From positions 393,880-457,879 of the forward strand of contig JARWMV010000007.1 in assembly GCA_030998015.1 (NCBI GenBank): a stretch of DNA of 64,000 bases. The letters are read 5' to 3'. Positions 1 through 9,653 of the stretch are shown here, in pieces. The DNA is from Ceratorhiza oryzae-sativae (Eukaryota; Basidiomycota; Agaricomycetes; Cantharellales; Ceratobasidiaceae). Made by a program: the position numbers and the translations under genes. Numbering within the stretch: position 1 is the stretch's first letter; each line of letters opens with the position of its first letter. Below the pieces are notes generated by a model, which was not told the DNA's origin, searched no databases, and saw nothing but the letters and a program-made list of their open reading frames with translations.

Positions 1-282
1 GTTACGCCGGTCGCCGCCGCAGTGTGGGGCCCAAACATCAATTCCGTCGACGTCGTGACCAACGCTTGGACGAAGGTCGCGACAAGTATCATCACTGTCA
101 AATCGGTGGCTAACCGACGTACGGTTGATAAACTGATACGTTCATACTGCCACTATGCCGAACCCCTGGTTCAAACGGAGCTTGTGCTGAGTCCAATGAT
201 TCTGCAGGGTGGTAATTTCCATGACGCTTACTAAAATCAATCCCGCCTTAGCCACCCTTCCCCTAATCCTATCCTCCCGGGC

Positions 283-819
283 ATGGCACCTCCCCCTAGC
301 CAGCCCCTATTCCTTGCTTCCTCGCCGTTCCTTGAACGAGCCTTGTCTCAACTGTCTATCTCGCTCTCCAATTCTTTGTCTACTGGCCCCCGACCACCGG
401 CGTCGGCCATTGTTCGTCTTAGGCAGTGTACGCCCTATCGTGTGATTCCCACCCAGGGAGAAGCAGTGCTCGAGACCGACTTTGAGGGCGAACCAACCCC
501 GGGAATGATTGATTACAAACGCATACTGGATGACATCCTCCTAGACGAGCTCGAAGAACCTCGTGAGAAGACCAAGACGTTTGTACTGTACAGGCCACCT
601 CCGTGCACCGAGGATAGCTGTGAATTGATGCTGTCCGTAGAGCCGTCTAGGGCGGTCTACGACTATGATCTCGACTGTTGGGTCCTTTTCTGGTACTGTC
701 ATATCTGTACTGGTATGTTCCGGCACTTCTCTAGGCCACTTCCAATGTGTACTGATCGCAACCCCAGTCTGTTTCTTCGTAACGCGGACCAATATCTAGC
801 CTATCAACTAGCTCGTTAG
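283..819 (+). CDS. Unrecognised ORF, 178 aa
   Basis: An open frame of 178 codons from an ATG at 283 to a TAG at 817-819. I recognise no family. The N-terminal third is Ser/Pro/Leu-rich. The middle is acidic (DDILLDELEEPREK). The C-terminal third has cysteines in pairs or near-pairs (CTEDSC, CHIC) and many aromatic residues (VLFWYCHICTGMF), which looks more like folded protein than chance translation. No intron signals are needed to keep the frame open and no TATA box is evident. It could be a complete small gene or one exon of a gene that starts left of the window. Coding status is an inference from composition and length only. Confidence 0.4.
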   Translation: MAPPPSQPLFLASSPFLERALSQLSISLSNSLSTGPRPPASAIVRLRQCTPYRVIPTQGEAVLETDFEGEPTPGMIDYKRILDDILLDELEEPREKTKTFVLYRPPPCTEDSCELMLSVEPSRAVYDYDLDCWVLFWYCHICTGMFRHFSRPLPMCTDRNPSLFLRNADQYLAYQLAR

Positions 820-1022
820 ACTCTCCAACTATTATACCGTGAGAAGTGCAGATCTCCAAAGTTGGATTTTTGGCTCATTGATCTCTTAGATGCGCTCGTG
901 CGTATGCTCGGCTTTATCAAGTCGATTTCAGAAGAATTGGTGCGGATTCTACGGACTATATGCGGTATGTAGATGAATATTTCGGGGCGTTTGTTGGACT
1001 GATTGATCCTTAGGTCGGGATT

Positions 1023-1841
1023 TCATCCCTTATCCGGCTAGAGCACGGAACTTCATTCAGGCTCTCGAAACCCCCTCTCACTCCGGACCACTCCTACTCC
1101 CCGTCCCGCTCACTCCTATCTTCAACCTCCGCTCCAAATCTATCCTCCGATGCAGTAATTCAAAGCATTGGTTCCCAGGCTGCATCGGGGAAACCCCAGA
1201 AAAAGCGGGAGAAGAAGAAAAAGGAGAGGCTTGAAATGCGTGAGGAGGCTGTGGTTGATCCGGCAAATAGTCTACGACCCAAAGATGACGGGGAGCGAGG
1301 TCCTACAGTCGATCCTGAACTGCCAGTACCACCAACGACGATGGCTGTGCCACTCGTGCTCCCCACTGGGCACCCTACCAGCCATTTCGCTGCTGTCTCC
1401 CACGCCACCGATCGATGCATCTTTATGCATGCCGCTCGTCGACGGAACGGCCATTCCCCCACTGGAAGGAGATACTAGAGGTGGATGGAAAATAGTGGTG
1501 AAACGGAAGCGCTGGCGCCCCTTCGTTGCAACTCCACAGGCCGAAGTAGAAGGGGTGAAGGTTGGGAGGGGAAAGAGCAAGGGCAAGAAAAAAGGTCAGG
1601 CGATTTGGAAGAATTGGCGCGACAAAGGACAGGAAAGGCCGTTGAGCGGACAGAGCCAAAGAGGCGACCTCCATCCTCACAGCACATCCCCGACATATTC
1701 GACCAAACCGGAGCATCGCGCCAAAGTCGCCCACCTCTAGACGTTGCCTGGTATGCGCGCCTAGGTGGCCTCGACCGTCCAGGGCCACCCACGCTTGCTG
1801 TTGGCCCCGGCCAGCGTGGGGGACGGTCGATGCCATTGTAG
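1023..1841 (+). other. Coding-like stretch without a coherent gene model
   Basis: Two plus-strand frames look protein-like but do not join cleanly. One frame is open from 1023 to 1478; it is Ser-rich, then very basic (KKREKKKKERLEMREE), and ends in a stop. It resumes at 1485-1841. The other frame (1168-1740) carries a basic tract around 1500-1620 (WKIVVKRKRWRPF, GKSKGKKKG). The switch could reflect an intron I cannot place, a frameshift, or decay of a lysine-rich protein gene. No domain is recognised. I would not annotate a protein here without transcript data. Confidence 0.25.
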
Positions 1842-2765
1842 GAAGGCGATACTAGGGATCGAAAGGAGGGGCGGCTGGATTCCCCGTCTGCTCGGTCAAA
1901 CCTCTCATCCCCCAATCCGTCCCGACCATGCCGTCATCTCCGATACGTCTCGATACTCTTCTTTGACCCCGTAGCCGGCTGTCTCCTACTACGCCTATAT
2001 CCCTTCAGAATACAGATGTCTCAGCCGTAGGTGATAGCCACATCTGCCACGGCTGCAAATCAACAAACCTAGGTGCTTTTGACGCCAGTCCGGGTTCTTT
2101 TCTCGCACTTTCTCACTTTTTTCGGATCCTTTTCTTTTCATCACTCGTCTTGGTCTCTTCTGTTGCTGCTTTGTCTTCTCCGCTTTGATTCTGTTTCGTT
2201 CGTGCTTTTCGGGTTTCTGTTTGTCTTTCTTTTCCTCGTTTTTTTTTTGTCTTGCTGTTAGGTCGATAGTTTGGCTTGGTCTCCCCCTGACTGAAAACAA
2301 TTTATTTTGATTCAATTAATCGGTTACTCCTGTCTCGCTTCGAGTATACCCTCTCCTTGGAGGCCATATATTCCAATGTAAATTTATCGCCCCCTGGCGG
2401 GGTTTTCTCAACCGACTTGTTGGAATTTGGTTCTTATGGTGCCTAAGGCACTTTTTTGTGGTTTGGCTGTACAGCACCGATGGCTTATATGCGTCGGTGA
2501 AATTTCCGTCTATGTCGCGCTCTCGTCCAAGTCTACTCGCTGGGCCGGTTTTCCGCCTGACCTGCAAAATGTTTGAGATATCAATTGAGTGCTGCGTGAA
2601 ACTGCTGGATAACTACCCATGCCATGAGAACCACAAACCTTTGCATTTCTGAGGGAGGATACTTTTGTAGACGAGCGACTTTGGACAGAGTGATGATGAC
2701 AAAGCAATGATCATGTGACTGTTGGTTGCGCGGATTGGGCTCACGTGCTTCCTCTAACGACTTCG
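1842..2765. other. Intergenic, with a pyrimidine-rich tract
   Basis: No gene is supported. Positions about 2090-2260 are a dense T/C tract on the plus strand. It opens a lysine-rich frame on the minus strand (1995-2315) that I read as a composition artefact. The tract lies upstream of the gene at 2766 and could be promoter or 5' UTR sequence. Confidence 0.4.
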
Positions 2766-5696
2766 ATGCGCCGCCGTGCTCTCTGCCAGAACTGGACGCT
2801 GTCGCGGATCCACCGACTGCTGCGGCCGCTACGGACCAAGGTTTCTGCGCTTGCCGCTGCCCTTCGCAAGGAGAAGCAATGTCGGCTGGCGGCGAGCTCG
2901 ACGGCACCAACAGCCCCCACGCCCACTCCGACGCGTCTCCGACCGCCGCTCCGACGCACCTACCAAACCCGAAAGCGAAAACGGGGCGAGGGCGCTGTCT
3001 CTGATGACGACGATGGGCAGTACATGCCCAAGCCCGCCCGAGTGTCCAAGCCAAAGCACAAGCCCACCGAAAAGGTCGAACGACGGTGGTCGTCTGACGT
3101 TACGGAGCGGATCGGAGCGGTTGTCGACGCATTTCGTGTGCTGGCCGATGTTGTGTATGACGAGCAGATGGAAGCTGAGGGCCTAGGGAGGAGCAACGTC
3201 CTGAGTCTGCGGGATATGTGTGTTCGAGCGATTGCAGAGGACATCGAACCTTCGGCCGTTGCTGCTGCCGCAGAAGAAGGTGAAGACAACGACGAAGGAG
3301 AGCTCGTCGACGCCACGAAGATGTAGACGAGCGGTTCGAAGAGATTCCAGAGCATTTACGTCGGTGAGCACATCATCACTCTTGAGTCGCATGTTTGTTA
3401 ACTTGATCATCAGCGTAGCGATCATCCCTTACGCACTCTCGATGATCAAACAACACATCGACACCATCTCGCCCCTCCCCCAGCTCTGGAACCACATTCT
3501 CGCCATCTGCCTTTCTTCTTCTGCCGCTTCTTCTGCATCCAACACTGCCGATGTCTTGCAAATATGCTCCAATTTATTCTTGGCGTCGCTTCGTCAACCC
3601 CGATCCAACTCACGTGGACTCGCATCCGTGTACCGAAACATTGTAGGATATGGCCCCGACAAGGTTTCACCCGAGTTGTTTTGCCGAACCGTACTCTCCG
3701 AGCTTGTGGTCTCGTCCTACGCTCTTGAAGACGACTATACTTTACCCCCGAATTATTTGGCACAGTTCATTCCGGCCCCTGCCATAAACATCACTCGATC
3801 TCCTATGAAGACCCCATTGCGACCAACCAGAGGCCGTCCCGTCCCACCCACTCCACCGACATATGATCCATTCTCTAGCCTTTCGGACGACCCACTAGGC
3901 GTCCTGTTCCCAATTCGGGCAGTTCTTTCCAGACCCATCGCGCACCTCGTCGCCGAACTTAGTCCCACAGAGCTTCTAGCATTTGTTGAAACGACCGCGG
4001 CTGCGCTGCTCAGATGGGTCGAATCGGACGAGATGGTTACTGGATCGCGCTTGCGTGAACACCGGGCGGATACGCTTGTATCAGGTTGGCAGAGAAAGAT
4101 GAACGATGTCAGGTCGTTGGCGCCCCGAGTTTGTGCACGCATAGCGGATTGGACAGCCATGGCGCTCGGGGACGTTTGGACTTGGTCGACCCAACCCGAT
4201 GCGGACGTAGGGATGCTGGGAAAGGCTGCCTTGGCTATCGGACACGTCGTCGATGCGATCGGGGATCAAGACCCTGGAAAAACGGTCTGGGTCGATGTTG
4301 GAGATCCGTTCTGCGCCTTGGCGTCGATCTGTATGGCCAGGCGATCTGCTCAGGTCGATACGTCTCGCCTCGTTGTGACTCTGGGACGACTGCCTCTCAC
4401 AGCTCGCAACTGCAACATCCTTGCTGGGACGTTGTCTGTACTGGACGACCGCGACTCGATCCGTGTGCTCAAGACATACGCTCGAACGCTCACCGAAGCC
4501 AAGTGTCCCCATCTCGCGGCGACACTCGTCCAGCTCGTGCTCCACGAACAAATGCAGGCCGATTCCGAGGTAGAAGAGATGCTTGAAGATGCTGAGGCTA
4601 GGTGGGAAGCTCGGAGCGAGGACGGCTGGCGATGGGCACGGAACAAATGGCGCTGGGATGAGATTACGAATACGTGGGTGGAGAGCAGTAAACCGATGGT
4701 CGGATTGGAATACGTCCCTCGAGCGACCAACAAGATCGAGATGAGGAGGAAGAAAAAGGAAGATGCTATTGTGGTGTCATCGGATACCGAGGGCGGGGAA
4801 CCGATGGACGTGGACGAAGCGGACGACGAGGAAGATGACGTATTTGCGGCGATCCCGAAAGCTAGATATGCTGTTCCGCCCCGACGCAAGTCGAACATAC
4901 AGCTGCGAACCCGACCCCGTTCTCAAACGAGGCACCCGATCCAGGTTTCCTCAGACACAGAGAGCGACGCTTCGTTCTCTGACACAACTGCCAAGCCCAA
5001 AAGGCGGCGAGCCAGCTTTTTGGTGGAGGACTCCCAGGGCGAGGAGGACGATGAAGAGTACCGCTCAAGGTCCGGCTCGAACTCTGATTCAGACTCGTAC
5101 TCGGACGAGAGCGACTTTGACTGGGCACAATACAACGGGCGATATCACCCCCACGACCGAACCGCGAGTACTGGAACTCGGGTTTCGCTCGACCGGTGGC
5201 AGTCAAGTCTGCAGCGGTTCCACGGCGGGCCTGCTCCTGCCCCTGCCCCTGCTCCCGCTCGTGCTCCGGTCCCGAAACCTACTCGTGTTGTGTCTGCACC
5301 TGTGACCGCTTCTGCCCCTCCTCGTGTATGCGCACCGATAAAGAAACAACGACTCGTGGTCGAGCTCCCACGACTCAAAAGGCCCCGCTATTTTCGTCAA
5401 ACGTGCCAAAACTGCGTGTGCTGGGACTCCACAACTCCAACCCGGCCCCTAAACCCCGTCGACACTCGGAGTACCCGAAAAAGGCTGCGCCTCCGAGTAT
5501 TTCCCCGCTCTGCAGACGGTTCTCGAGTATGAGCTCGGACGACGATCGAGAGTACATCGATGTCGACGAGGTGGTGGAAGGAACGGAGAACGAGGACGAA
5601 GAGGAGAAGCAGATACCTTCGTCAGATGACATGGATTTATTCCAGATTATTACACCTGCCGCCCGTCGGGTCAAGCCAGCTGGTCGACGGAGTTGA
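2766..5696 (+). CDS. Large acidic, partly disordered protein of unknown function (4 exons, 927 aa)
   Basis: Exons 2766-3279, 3321-3363, 3414-5325 and 5382-5696 join into one 928-codon frame. The start is the first in-frame ATG. The 3364-3413 intron (GTGAGC...TCAG, phase 2) and the 5326-5381 intron (GTATGC...AAAAG, phase 0) fit well; the 41-nt first intron (3280-3320) is the weakest call. The N-terminus has a basic patch (TRKRKRGE) and helical segments. The central 500 residues look globular and helical. The last 300 are Ser/Asp/Glu-rich with acidic runs (EADDEEDDVF, SDSDSYSDESDFDW), an Ala-Pro repeat near 5231-5265, and a terminal acidic segment (SSDDDREYIDVDEVVEG). The acidic and basic low-complexity pattern suggests a nuclear or chromatin protein, which is an inference. 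I recognise no named domain. Confidence 0.65.
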
Positions 5697-6209
5697 TTTT
5701 TAGTATCATTTTGGCTATATATATATGCTGTATCAATAGTATTCTTCCAGCTATTCTTGTTTTACCCACAGCTCGTGACTTGCTCTGTCAATCTGGTCTA
5801 ATTCTCTCCATAGTGGATTTTTTTTTTACCAACCATCATTCTTGTTTTTGTGGCTCAATTGAAGCCAGGACTCAATATATCACCCATACTTGTATTTCAA
5901 TAGGCCTTGTGCTCAATTGCTTGTGGGATCGACACATCGACATTTGCCAAGACTGGTTTTGCGCTTATACTTTATATGCACGTGTACCTTCCGCTAGCTC
6001 TCACGCATTTATAATTTCGTGCATGACACCCCGCTTTGCGCGGCATACATGCTTAGATATAACTACTACAAGACGCAGTTGGGTTCACAACGAGCTACAG
6101 ACACTACAGCACCCCATCAAGTAGGGATTCTTCGGATTAAAAGCGTCCGTAGTAAGTCCTATGGGCTTCTCGTCAGTCACCATCTTCCATATCAAACCAT
6201 CTTTATAAC
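5697..6209. other. Intergenic between convergent genes
   Basis: About 500 nt of AT-rich sequence between the plus-strand gene ending at 5696 and the minus-strand gene ending at 6210. It contains a T9 run near 5820 and probably both 3' UTRs. The open frames here show no protein-like composition. Confidence 0.5.
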
Positions 6210-6836
6210 TTACACGTCCCATGCATCTTTCCCCCGCTAGATAATTGAAAATCGATGAATGATCTATCAGAGCGCGTAATCAACTTACACAATAAACGTT
6301 CCCAAGTTTAGATCTCCATTGAGGGTTATTTCCAAGGCAGGTGCCATTTCGCCGAAAGTTATAATCGACATAATGCTGAAGACAAGGGGTTTTTTTGAGA
6401 TTCACCGCGTAGCCTTCGCCGTGACTGCAGGACGGAGTTTTTTAATCAAATCTGCGAAAATGAGCAACAGCCAACACCCGCCTATATGGTTCCTCTGGAT
6501 GCCCGACCTCGGTGCCCCCTGTGATGGTGATGGTGCAGCGACTAGCACTTTTGAGAGTGCACACGCCGTTGATGGTTCCACAACGAATACCTTCAACCGA
6601 GGTGCAGGTGGGATTGTACGGGTCGCTGCAGCCGCCGGATGAGGTGACGGCGACCCCACATTGTTTGAGCTAACGGAGCAAGTCGATGGATACGGCATAA
6701 TCCAATCAAGGCAAGCGACTCACGTATCTTGAAGCCTCCTCTGCAGGCATTGAGTATTTAGGGTCACGATGGCATGGGCGATAGCAGCTGTAGAGGACGA
6801 CAGATACTGCAGCAGGAGAATGGTCAAAGGCTTCAT
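6210..6836 (-). pseudogene. M15-like (Hedgehog/DD-peptidase fold) secreted protein, frameshifted copy
   Basis: Paralogue of the gene at 8226-8878. Minus-strand exons 6724-6836, 6482-6669, 6289-6424 and 6210-6236 match it in number, and the two middle exons match in length (188 and 136 nt). Shared motifs are SSGG, GTINGVCTLKSAS, ITITGGTEVGHP, SHGEGYAVNL and a C-terminal AWDV. This resembles the fungal M15-like family whose usual core is a GGTE-GH segment, then SH..GYK.D, then HWD (family knowledge from memory). Exon 1 starts as a signal peptide (MKPLTILL), but the frame that reaches the donor in phase is offset by one base inside it, so total exon length is 464 nt, one short of a multiple of three. 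Intron 2 begins GC (TATAG|GCGGGT) where the paralogue has GT. It is probably a decayed copy, unless the missing base is a sequencing error. Confidence 0.65.
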
Positions 6837-6897
6837 GGTATGGTATGTAGATGTCAAAGTCGCCCAGTTTGATAGAGGACTCCGAGGCAAGCGAAGG

Positions 6898-6905
6898 TAT
6901 TTATA
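6898..6905 (-). promoter_or_regulatory. TATA box of the 6836 gene
   Basis: Reads TATAAATA on the minus strand, about 62 nt upstream of the ATG at 6836. The paralogue and both other secreted-protein genes in the window have an equivalent box at 55-77 nt. Confidence 0.55.
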
Positions 6906-8225
6906 ACGCCCCGATTCAAGTTTTCGTTGTTTGTAATGGAAGGGCCGTTGCCACAGCGGTGTATCCTAGTCTGGCATGCTTTGAAGCAAACGTGCCCCAT
7001 TCTGCTGTCAGACTGGAATAGATTTGTGATCGGAGTTTCCAGATTTATTTGAAAGAAATTCGATTCGAAGTGATTGAAATTAATATTCAAGCCGCGGTGA
7101 ATGGATTGAACGCCTCTTTGGCTGCGGACCATGTGCTTTCGTATGGAGCTGAATTGGGGTTGGCCGATAGACTACTTGACCCACTATATTCCGGCATATC
7201 CTTCCGAATGAATAGGAGCTCGGTGATACCAATAGAATTTTCGGACCTGTGGTATATAGTAGCGATATTTTCCTGTGCTAATAATTCGGAAATCAAGTGA
7301 GGAGGTTAGTCATGGCGCAACAGCCCTGATTACTCTCCCCAACACCAAAGCGCCGTGATCAGCAGTCATACTTGGAATGGTCTGTGGATACGGTTCATAT
7401 AGGTGCACTATAAGGGCGTCATTACGGTCTGCCTGTGGCCCCCTCTTGGCTGGCGATTCATGACGATTCATGTCTACGTTTTTAATCGATACACTTTTTT
7501 TACCCGGGTCGGCCCAGTAGTGTCCGATGTTCCTGAAAATGGCGAACATTCCTCAAACTGCCGCAAACCGACCATCTGACAGGAGCGTCGAGCAGAATAT
7601 GATGATGCATAATCACGAATCATTCCAACTATGGCACTGAAGAGTCTGATAATGCTACAGTGCTCAATTTCCAACTTACCAATACGATTATTGTACTCAA
7701 ATCTAAATCAGTTTTTAGTGCGTTACTGGAATTAGCGATGTGGATAATGGTGCTACTTGTGTATACGAAAGGAGTAGCGCATTTAGCATGTGTGCTACTA
7801 TAGTGGATGCGGGTGGAGGTGCTATGCCTTGAGTGGATGATATTACCAAGACCCAGCCAGGTCGTCCTTTTCGAGGTGTAGCTGAAAGTACGTACCGCCC
7901 CGTACGTTTTATGTGTTTGATGTTGCATGGATACTTAGTTCTGTGACTGTGGCAGCTGGCAATAAAGGGAAAGACCTAGCCAGTCCTGTTTCCGTCAGAG
8001 TTCCAATTGTTCCAGAAGCCTAACGGTCTAATCGCGAGCGTTGTGTACACAACAATGGGCAAAACAGGGAATATTTGTAATGTTACGTTCAAGTAACATT
8101 CAGAAAAGAAATTTGAGGCTATCGTGTCGTATGGAGTAGCCGTTTCACGACTCAAAATAATCCGTAATAAGTTCTGTAATCGTTGAGTAAGCAGTAATTC
8201 TAGTCACCATGCAACCTTCGTAGAC
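6906..8225. other. Intergenic, no gene seen
   Basis: About 1.3 kb between the two M15-like genes. Short open frames occur on both strands (for example 7629-7928 minus), but none has protein-like composition, a signal peptide or similarity to the flanking paralogues. I see no third tandem copy. Confidence 0.5.
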
Positions 8226-8878
8226 TCACACATCCCAAGCCTTGTCTCCAAACTGAATTATCATCTATTGGTCACTAAACACACTCAAGCTAAAGCGCAC
8301 CGAACTGACCTACACAATTATCGTTTCCAGCCTTTGATGTCCATAAATGATGTAGTCCCTGACATGTGCCAGTTGGTCTATAATGCTTCCGCACGTATTT
8401 CTTGAGACATTCGGTTTTCCGCAGGTTTAGTTTCCAGCCTTCCGCATGGCTATGACGTTTAGTTCGATATGCGCCATTATTAACTGCATTTTACCCAATG
8501 TAGTCGGTTGCATAAAACACACCTATAAGCTTCCTCCGGATGCCCAGCTTCGGTGCCTCCCGTGATTGTAATTTTGCAGCGACTCTCGCTTTTGAGAGTG
8601 CAGACGCCATTTATAGCCCCACAGCGGACACCTGACAGTGATGTGCAGGCGGGGTTGTTTTGGTCGGTGCGGCCCCCAGAAGAGGAGACATAAACACCAC
8701 ATTTTTGGAGCTAGACGAGTAATCGTAGAAAGATGATTTGAAGTAGTCAATATAGGTAACTTACCAAGTGTTGAGCCTCGTCTTGGCTCAACTGATCGAT
8801 ATAGGTCAAAGTGCACGGGGCGAGGGCGGCCACAGAGACGGCGGAAGTAGCGACGAAGAAGATAGCTGAATACTTCAT
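8226..8878 (-). CDS. M15-like (Hedgehog/DD-peptidase fold) secreted protein, 158 aa, probably catalytically inactive
   Basis: Minus-strand exons 8765-8878, 8523-8710, 8314-8449 and 8226-8264 give 159 codons, with GT-AG introns in phases 0, 2 and 0. A signal peptide is clear (MKYSAIFFVATSAVSVAALA), so the protein should enter the secretory pathway. Motifs in order: QKCGVYVSSSGG, CTSLSGVRCGAINGVCTLKS, ITITGGTEAGHPEEAY, SHAEGWKLNLRKTEC, and a terminal GDKAWDV. In the M15-like family as I know it, the residue in the SH..GY..D position and the His of the C-terminal HWD motif are metal ligands; here they are Asn (KLNL) and Ala (AWDV). The first His (GH) is kept. A non-enzymatic secreted role is therefore likely. 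Six cysteines in the mature part suggest disulfides. Family assignment is from motif memory. Confidence 0.72.
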
Positions 8879-8932
8879 GATTCGAGAATGTAGAAATCCT
8901 GGGTTCGCTAGTTGTCTCCAGAAATGTACGAA

Positions 8933-8940
8933 TTTTTATA
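8933..8940 (-). promoter_or_regulatory. TATA box of the 8878 gene
   Basis: Reads TATAAAAA on the minus strand, 55 nt upstream of the ATG at 8878. Confidence 0.55.
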
Positions 8941-9653
8941 CCCCCCCGTAGAGTCTCCAACGCGCTTTCCATTGCCTGCACAAGAAGCTCCGAAGCCTAA
9001 GCGGCCTTTCCCGTTCGAGCGTTTTTATGAATACATGTGATTGCCCTCGTTTTTGAATGGTTCACAAATCAAGACCTTTTCAGTCGTTGGTGAGGCGATT
9101 AGCGCCCCTGCTCGGCAGATAATTATATAATCTGGTAAAGGGGAGGCCAAATATAAAATGGGTGGAATGCAGGTATGGGGTATTGAAGGTGAGTGAGGTG
9201 CGGTCGACCCATTGTTTACAACAGAGCGCCAGGCCTATTGACGGGGCACATACATCAGGTGCAGCCTCCCCCATTGCCGGGTCGTGGCGCATCACAGGCA
9301 AATTGAATAATGAGTCACTATCACATGTTTGGCGACGATGTGGACTTGAGCTAAGACCACGATGTCGATGAGGCGACAATGAACGAAGGTCAGAACATGG
9401 GAACCTCCGCAATTGCATGCACCCTCGGGTAGTACCTCCGACACGCAATGTGATATATTGCACGTATTTAAATCGGAATAGGACATGAGAAAATGGAATA
9501 AACGGTTGGAGAACCTTTCTGTTTTCATACCTTTATAGACAACATGAGGTTTGAGTCGGGGTCGGGAGGCATGGCTTCGAGCGTGGCTGTGCAAGGGACT
9601 CAGGGACTTGACATTACAACGAGTTGTCTCAGGTCACGACGACCACGACGAAC
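8941..9653. other. Divergent intergenic region
   Basis: Lies between the minus-strand M15-like gene and the plus-strand phosphatase, so it should hold both promoters. Open frames on the minus strand (9080-9594) have no recognisable features. An ATTTAAAT stretch near 9467 is the only TATA-like site near the phosphatase and lies far (about 190 nt) from its ATG. Confidence 0.45.

Noticed and set aside
1995..2315. A 106-aa lysine-rich minus-strand frame
   Set aside because: It is the complement of a T/C-rich tract; the composition explains the Lys/Glu-rich translation.
3220..3413. N-terminal extension of the 770-codon frame upstream of 3414
   Set aside because: The Arg/Ser-rich translation is the wrong frame of exons 1-2; splicing at 3363/3414 joins a better-supported upstream exon in phase.
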